Translations under genes and position numbers: made by a program
Source: UBA1268 sp965662195
GTDB taxonomy: Bacteria > Planctomycetota > Planctomycetia > Pirellulales > UBA1268
Length of the DNA stretch: 9,012 bases
Direction: 5' to 3'
Assembly: GCA_965662195.1 (NCBI GenBank)
Contig: CBFIHA010000129.1
Location: 1-9,012 of the forward strand
Shown: in pieces, positions 6,527-9,012 of the stretch
How the letters are laid out: the number at the start of each line of letters is the position of its first letter
Position numbering within the stretch: position 1 is the stretch's first letter
The notes under the pieces: generated by a model
What the model was told of the DNA's origin: nothing
The model's database searches: none
What the model saw: the letters and a program-made list of their open reading frames with translations, nothing else

Positions 6527-7171
6527 ATGTCCACGACTGCTTTCACTCGCCAAACTCTTTCTTGTTCAATTGCTGTGTTGCTCATCGGCACAAGCACGGT
6601 CGGGTTGGTGGGCACGAGGCTGCAAGCCGCTGACCTTCTGCTTACCGATAGCTTCAGCTCAGACAAGAAAATAAGCCGGCGGGCTCTTCGCGGCGACTGG
6701 CTGATTTCAGCGGGCGTGGCAGCCTGTGTCCAAGATGACACGCTCTACAAAAAATACAAAAATCATGGGCCGATCATCTTTTACGATCTGCCTTATGGCG
6801 ATGTCTCAGTTCGCTTCGCCATCAAACCCCAACAGACGAAGACGGTAGTGTTCACGGCCAACGGCGCAGATGGCCATATCTTTCGGGCAGTCTGGGCCAA
6901 GAGTGGCCTCACCGTGCGGGCTTTTCCGCCGAGTAGTCAAAAAAAGTCCATCAGTGTTGGGAAATCACCCGAAGCCATTCCCTCTGAGAATGACTGGCTC
7001 CCGATCGAGATTCAACTTCGGGGTGCGTTGGCAATCGTCAAATCCGGCAATGAAGTGCTCCAGGCTGAACATCCTTCATTCCAACGCCCCAAGCAGAACC
7101 TCAGCATTGGCTTCAGTTTCGGGAGCCTCGCCGTGAAAGACCTTTCGGTTACGGCGCTTCCATCCCCTTGA
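6527..7171 (+). CDS. Small exported concanavalin-like (DUF1080/LamG-like) protein
   Basis: A 214-residue protein with a clear signal peptide (core about 11-28, likely cleavage after L-Q-A, residue 34). The mature part, about 180 residues, shows alternating beta-strand patterning: D-S-F at its start, R-G-D-W-L-I-S-A-G-V-A near 56, D-V-S-V-R-F-A-I-K, G-A-D-G-H-I-F-R-A-V-W, then W-L-P-I-E-I-Q-L-R-G, L-S-I-G-F-S-F-G and a closing V-K-D-L-S-V. This is the outline of the concanavalin-like sandwich found in planctomycete DUF1080 ('3-keto-disaccharide hydrolase' or 'family 16 glycoside hydrolase' in annotations) and LamG-like proteins. I see no acidic pair typical of GH16 enzymes, so glycan binding is as likely as catalysis. 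It follows the haem-propeller gene on the same strand, and its last 23 bases overlap the end of the opposing sulfatase gene. Family assignment rests on overall pattern and is moderately sure. Confidence 0.8.
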   Translation: MSTTAFTRQTLSCSIAVLLIGTSTVGLVGTRLQAADLLLTDSFSSDKKISRRALRGDWLISAGVAACVQDDTLYKKYKNHGPIIFYDLPYGDVSVRFAIKPQQTKTVVFTANGADGHIFRAVWAKSGLTVRAFPPSSQKKSISVGKSPEAIPSENDWLPIEIQLRGALAIVKSGNEVLQAEHPSFQRPKQNLSIGFSFGSLAVKDLSVTALPSP

Positions 7172-8759
7172 CGGCAGGAAGCCGGCTGACGAATGGAGCA
7201 TCTGTTCGTCTCAGTTCCTCCACCGCCGCCCGTCGAAGTCGATCAAGCAACGCCGGAGCAACTCTCGGCCCGCTACCGTCCGTATCGCAGACAAGATTGT
7301 GCAGTTCATCCGGATCAGCTTCGAGGTCATACACCTCTTCAGTCTCCCCCTCGACGAGACAGCGGATGTACTTGAACTTTCCCGCTCGCAGCATCACCCA
7401 CCACGGCACGCCGGCATGGTCATAAATATGCTCCGCGTCTGGCACATTGGCGGTGGCCGACCCATAGGCCCTGCCGGTGCTGGTCAACAGCATCGGCGGA
7501 CCGTACCCGGCAGGTGTTGCCGGATCGATGAGCAGGTCTCGAAAACTTCTTCCATGAATTTTCCAAGGCACCTCAACACCGGCGTGATCACAAAGTGTCG
7601 CCGTGATGTCTGGCCCGTTGACCGAACGCCGGACCACGGCCCCAGCGGGAATGGTTCCGGGCTGGCTGACGATCAGTGGCGAGGCGATGTTGGCATCGTA
7701 TGGACAGAGTTTGATGCTGCAGCCATGCTCGCCGAGAGCAAAGCCCTGGTCACTTGTAAAGACGACAAGCGTGTTGGCAAGCTGGCCCGTCTGCTCAAGA
7801 GCAGCCAATAAGCGGCCCACGCCGTCGTCAATCGCCAACGCGCACTCGTTTACCTGCTCGACCCAGTCGGCCAACGTCTGCCCGGGCGTGTTGGCATCGA
7901 AACTTGTTGGCAAACGCTTCTTCGGAATCCGCTGCGGCATTTTGTCCGGGCCGGGCTCCCAGGCCTGCAGGCCCGCAAGGTAGGCCGGTTTTCCGGGACG
8001 CGGCCCAAAAATGTCTGCCGGAATCGCTGGCGGATTCCCATCGTATTGTCCCTGGTGCCTACCGGCCGGTGTGGTTGGTCCGTGGACCGCTCCATAGCAA
8101 AGCCAGAGGAACCAGGGTTTATCGGCTGGACGGTCTGCGCCCTCAATAAACCCGACTGCTCGATCGGTGTAGAAGTCAGTTGAATATCCATTCATCCGGT
8201 CCGGCTGTTGCCGACCATCAATCTCAAGAATCTGCCCCGTGAAATAGGCTCCAGCATTCTCAGGATATTTCGGCCGGTTCCAGATCACCTGATGATCCCA
8301 GTCACGGCCGAAACCACCGTCAACACCGGTGTGCCACTTCCCAATATGTGCCGTGTGATAGCCCTGTCGACGAAACTCTGCCGGCACGAACGGACACCGC
8401 TCAGGATCATAAGCACTGCCTGGATAGGTTCCCTCCATCCGCATCGACTCGATTCCGTGCTGTAACCTGCCGGTCAGCAAGCTGGCCCGTGACGGCATGC
8501 ACCAACTGCCGAGGTAGGCCCGCTCGAATCGAACTCCCGCCTCAGCAAGCCGATCGATGTTTGGCGTCATCACCCAGTCCGGAGCTTCTGGGTAACAGCC
8601 AACAGTCTTATACGGTTGGTCATCCGTGAAGATGACCAAAACATTCGGACGTTCCGCGGCGACTCCCCCGGAGCCAATCAGCAGCACCCAGAGAACACCT
8701 TTTATCCCTTTCGACAAATGGCTCAGTTGATGAAACAGACGCCGAGGAGTCTTGCACAT
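7149..8759 (-). CDS. Secreted type I sulfatase with canonical C-M-P-S-R motif
   Basis: A 536-residue formylglycine-dependent sulfatase for sulfate ester hydrolysis outside the cytoplasm. The signal peptide has a long basic n-region (residues 1-20), core 21-33 and likely cleavage after V-A-A (35). Then come N-V-L-V-I-F-T-D-D-Q (Asp46, Asp47), S-W-C-M-P-S-R-A-S-L-L-T-G with Cys87 and Arg91, H-I-G-K-W-H (Lys141, His143), A-V-H-G-P (His226), F-T-S-D-Q-G-F-A-L-G-E-H-G (Asp337, Gln338) and a C-terminal subdomain with E-V-Y-D-L-E-A-D-P-D-E-L-H-N-L. It is of a different subtype from the sulfatase at 2922-4412, sharing only the superfamily motifs, so a different sulfate position or sugar is expected. 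The ribosome binding site is weak (GAG five bases before ATG). Only 47 or so bases separate it from the upstream CehA-like gene, suggesting co-transcription. Its 3' end overlaps the opposing small gene by 23 bases. Confidence 0.96.
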   Translation of the reverse strand: MCKTPRRLFHQLSHLSKGIKGVLWVLLIGSGGVAAERPNVLVIFTDDQPYKTVGCYPEAPDWVMTPNIDRLAEAGVRFERAYLGSWCMPSRASLLTGRLQHGIESMRMEGTYPGSAYDPERCPFVPAEFRRQGYHTAHIGKWHTGVDGGFGRDWDHQVIWNRPKYPENAGAYFTGQILEIDGRQQPDRMNGYSTDFYTDRAVGFIEGADRPADKPWFLWLCYGAVHGPTTPAGRHQGQYDGNPPAIPADIFGPRPGKPAYLAGLQAWEPGPDKMPQRIPKKRLPTSFDANTPGQTLADWVEQVNECALAIDDGVGRLLAALEQTGQLANTLVVFTSDQGFALGEHGCSIKLCPYDANIASPLIVSQPGTIPAGAVVRRSVNGPDITATLCDHAGVEVPWKIHGRSFRDLLIDPATPAGYGPPMLLTSTGRAYGSATANVPDAEHIYDHAGVPWWVMLRAGKFKYIRCLVEGETEEVYDLEADPDELHNLVCDTDGSGPRVAPALLDRLRRAAVEELRRTDAPFVSRLPAVKGMEAP

Positions 8760-8807
8760 ACCTACTCTTTCAAAGAGAACACACTCAATGGGTTTGGGGT
8801 GGCTGTA

Positions 8808-9012
8808 TTAGCGATGCGGATGTGAATGGCGATGAGGGCTTCTCTGCTGCTGATGTGGAATCGGCAGGTCAAGCAGATCGCCGTTTGCCTCAAACCCGTT
8901 GCCATCGAAATCGACAAAGATGGGATTGGCCACCGCCACCGGCTTATCAGCCGCATGGTCCGGGCCCATCACCACTCCAAGTGATGATTCCTCGCCAATG
9001 GCAGCAACGACC
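8808..9012 (-). CDS. C-terminal end of a CehA/McbA-like metallohydrolase (5' end outside window)
   Basis: An open minus-strand frame enters at the right edge and gives 67 residues before TAA at 8810-8808. It reads V-V-A-A-I-G-E-E-S-S-L, then V-A-V-A-N-P-I-F-V-D-F-D-G-N-G-F (from residue 25), E-A-N-G-D-L-L-D-L-P-I-P and a His-rich tail with five histidines in the last 15 residues. The A-N-P-I-F-V-D-x-D-G-x-G-F-x-x-N-x-D-x-L-x-L-P-x-P pattern is, from memory, how many planctomycete CehA/McbA-type (PHP-fold) metallohydrolases end; these are exported and often neighbour sulfatases. The D-F-D-G-N-G-F-E-A-N-G-D segment also looks like a calcium-binding loop. The catalytic part is outside the window, so enzymatic function is inferred. 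It is probably the upstream gene of an operon with the sulfatase that follows 48 bases later. Confidence 0.75.
   Translation of the reverse strand, partial: VVAAIGEESSLGVVMGPDHAADKPVAVANPIFVDFDGNGFEANGDLLDLPIPHQQQRSPHRHSHPHR

Noticed and set aside
1..9012. CRISPR arrays, tRNA or rRNA genes, insertion sequences, phage or toxin-antitoxin genes, or a hidden defence system.
   Set aside because: No regularly spaced repeats, cloverleaf-like sequence, transposase motifs, terminal repeats or defence-type domains were seen on either strand; the genes are ordinary exported planctomycete families.

Overview
The window looks like chromosomal DNA of a planctomycete, probably of the Pirellulales/Rhodopirellula type. 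The reasons are a type IV pilin-like DUF1559 gene start, two secreted type I sulfatases, a beta-propeller fused to di-heme cytochrome c, a small concanavalin-like secreted protein, a CehA/McbA-like C-terminus, moderately high GC and loosely packed genes on both strands. The lineage is inferred from the family mix; no marker gene is present.

Layout from left to right: (i) 1-409, minus strand, the N-terminal part of a DUF1559 prepilin-like protein running off the left edge. (ii) 410-857, a gene-free stretch holding the leader of that gene and, probably, the promoter of the next. (iii) 858-2081, plus strand, an exported aldose 1-epimerase (mutarotase). (iv) 2082-2788, minus strand, an alpha/beta-hydrolase (esterase-like) gene that appears broken: nucleophile half and acid/histidine half lie in different frames and the segment normally between them is missing. 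(v) 2922-4412, minus strand, a sulfatase with an unusual C-S-S-S-R active-site motif. (vi) 4413-4571, a divergent intergenic region with a near-perfect inverted repeat. (vii) 4572-6398, plus strand, an exported YVTN-type beta-propeller with two c-type haem motifs. (viii) 6527-7171, plus strand, a small exported concanavalin/DUF1080-like protein. (ix) 7149-8759, minus strand, a second sulfatase with canonical C-M-P-S-R, overlapping the previous gene tail to tail. (x) 8808-9012, minus strand, the C-terminal end of a protein resembling planctomycete CehA/McbA-type metallohydrolases, running off the right edge.

Nearly every complete gene begins with a signal peptide, so the region encodes periplasmic or extracellular work. 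A plausible reading is an accessory locus for sulfated polysaccharides: two sulfatases remove sulfate esters, the esterase (now apparently dead) would have removed acyl groups, the mutarotase equilibrates released sugar anomers, and the concanavalin-like protein may bind glycans. The role of the di-haem propeller is unknown, though such proteins often sit beside sulfatases in these bacteria. No glycoside hydrolase, transporter, sulfatase-maturating enzyme or dedicated regulator is visible, so the substrate cannot be named.

I see no convincing new multi-gene system. The points most worth a second look are the broken hydrolase, the inverted repeat between the divergent sulfatase and haem-propeller genes, the non-canonical sulfatase motif, and the very tight convergent gene ends. 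There is no tRNA, rRNA, CRISPR array, insertion sequence or transposase.
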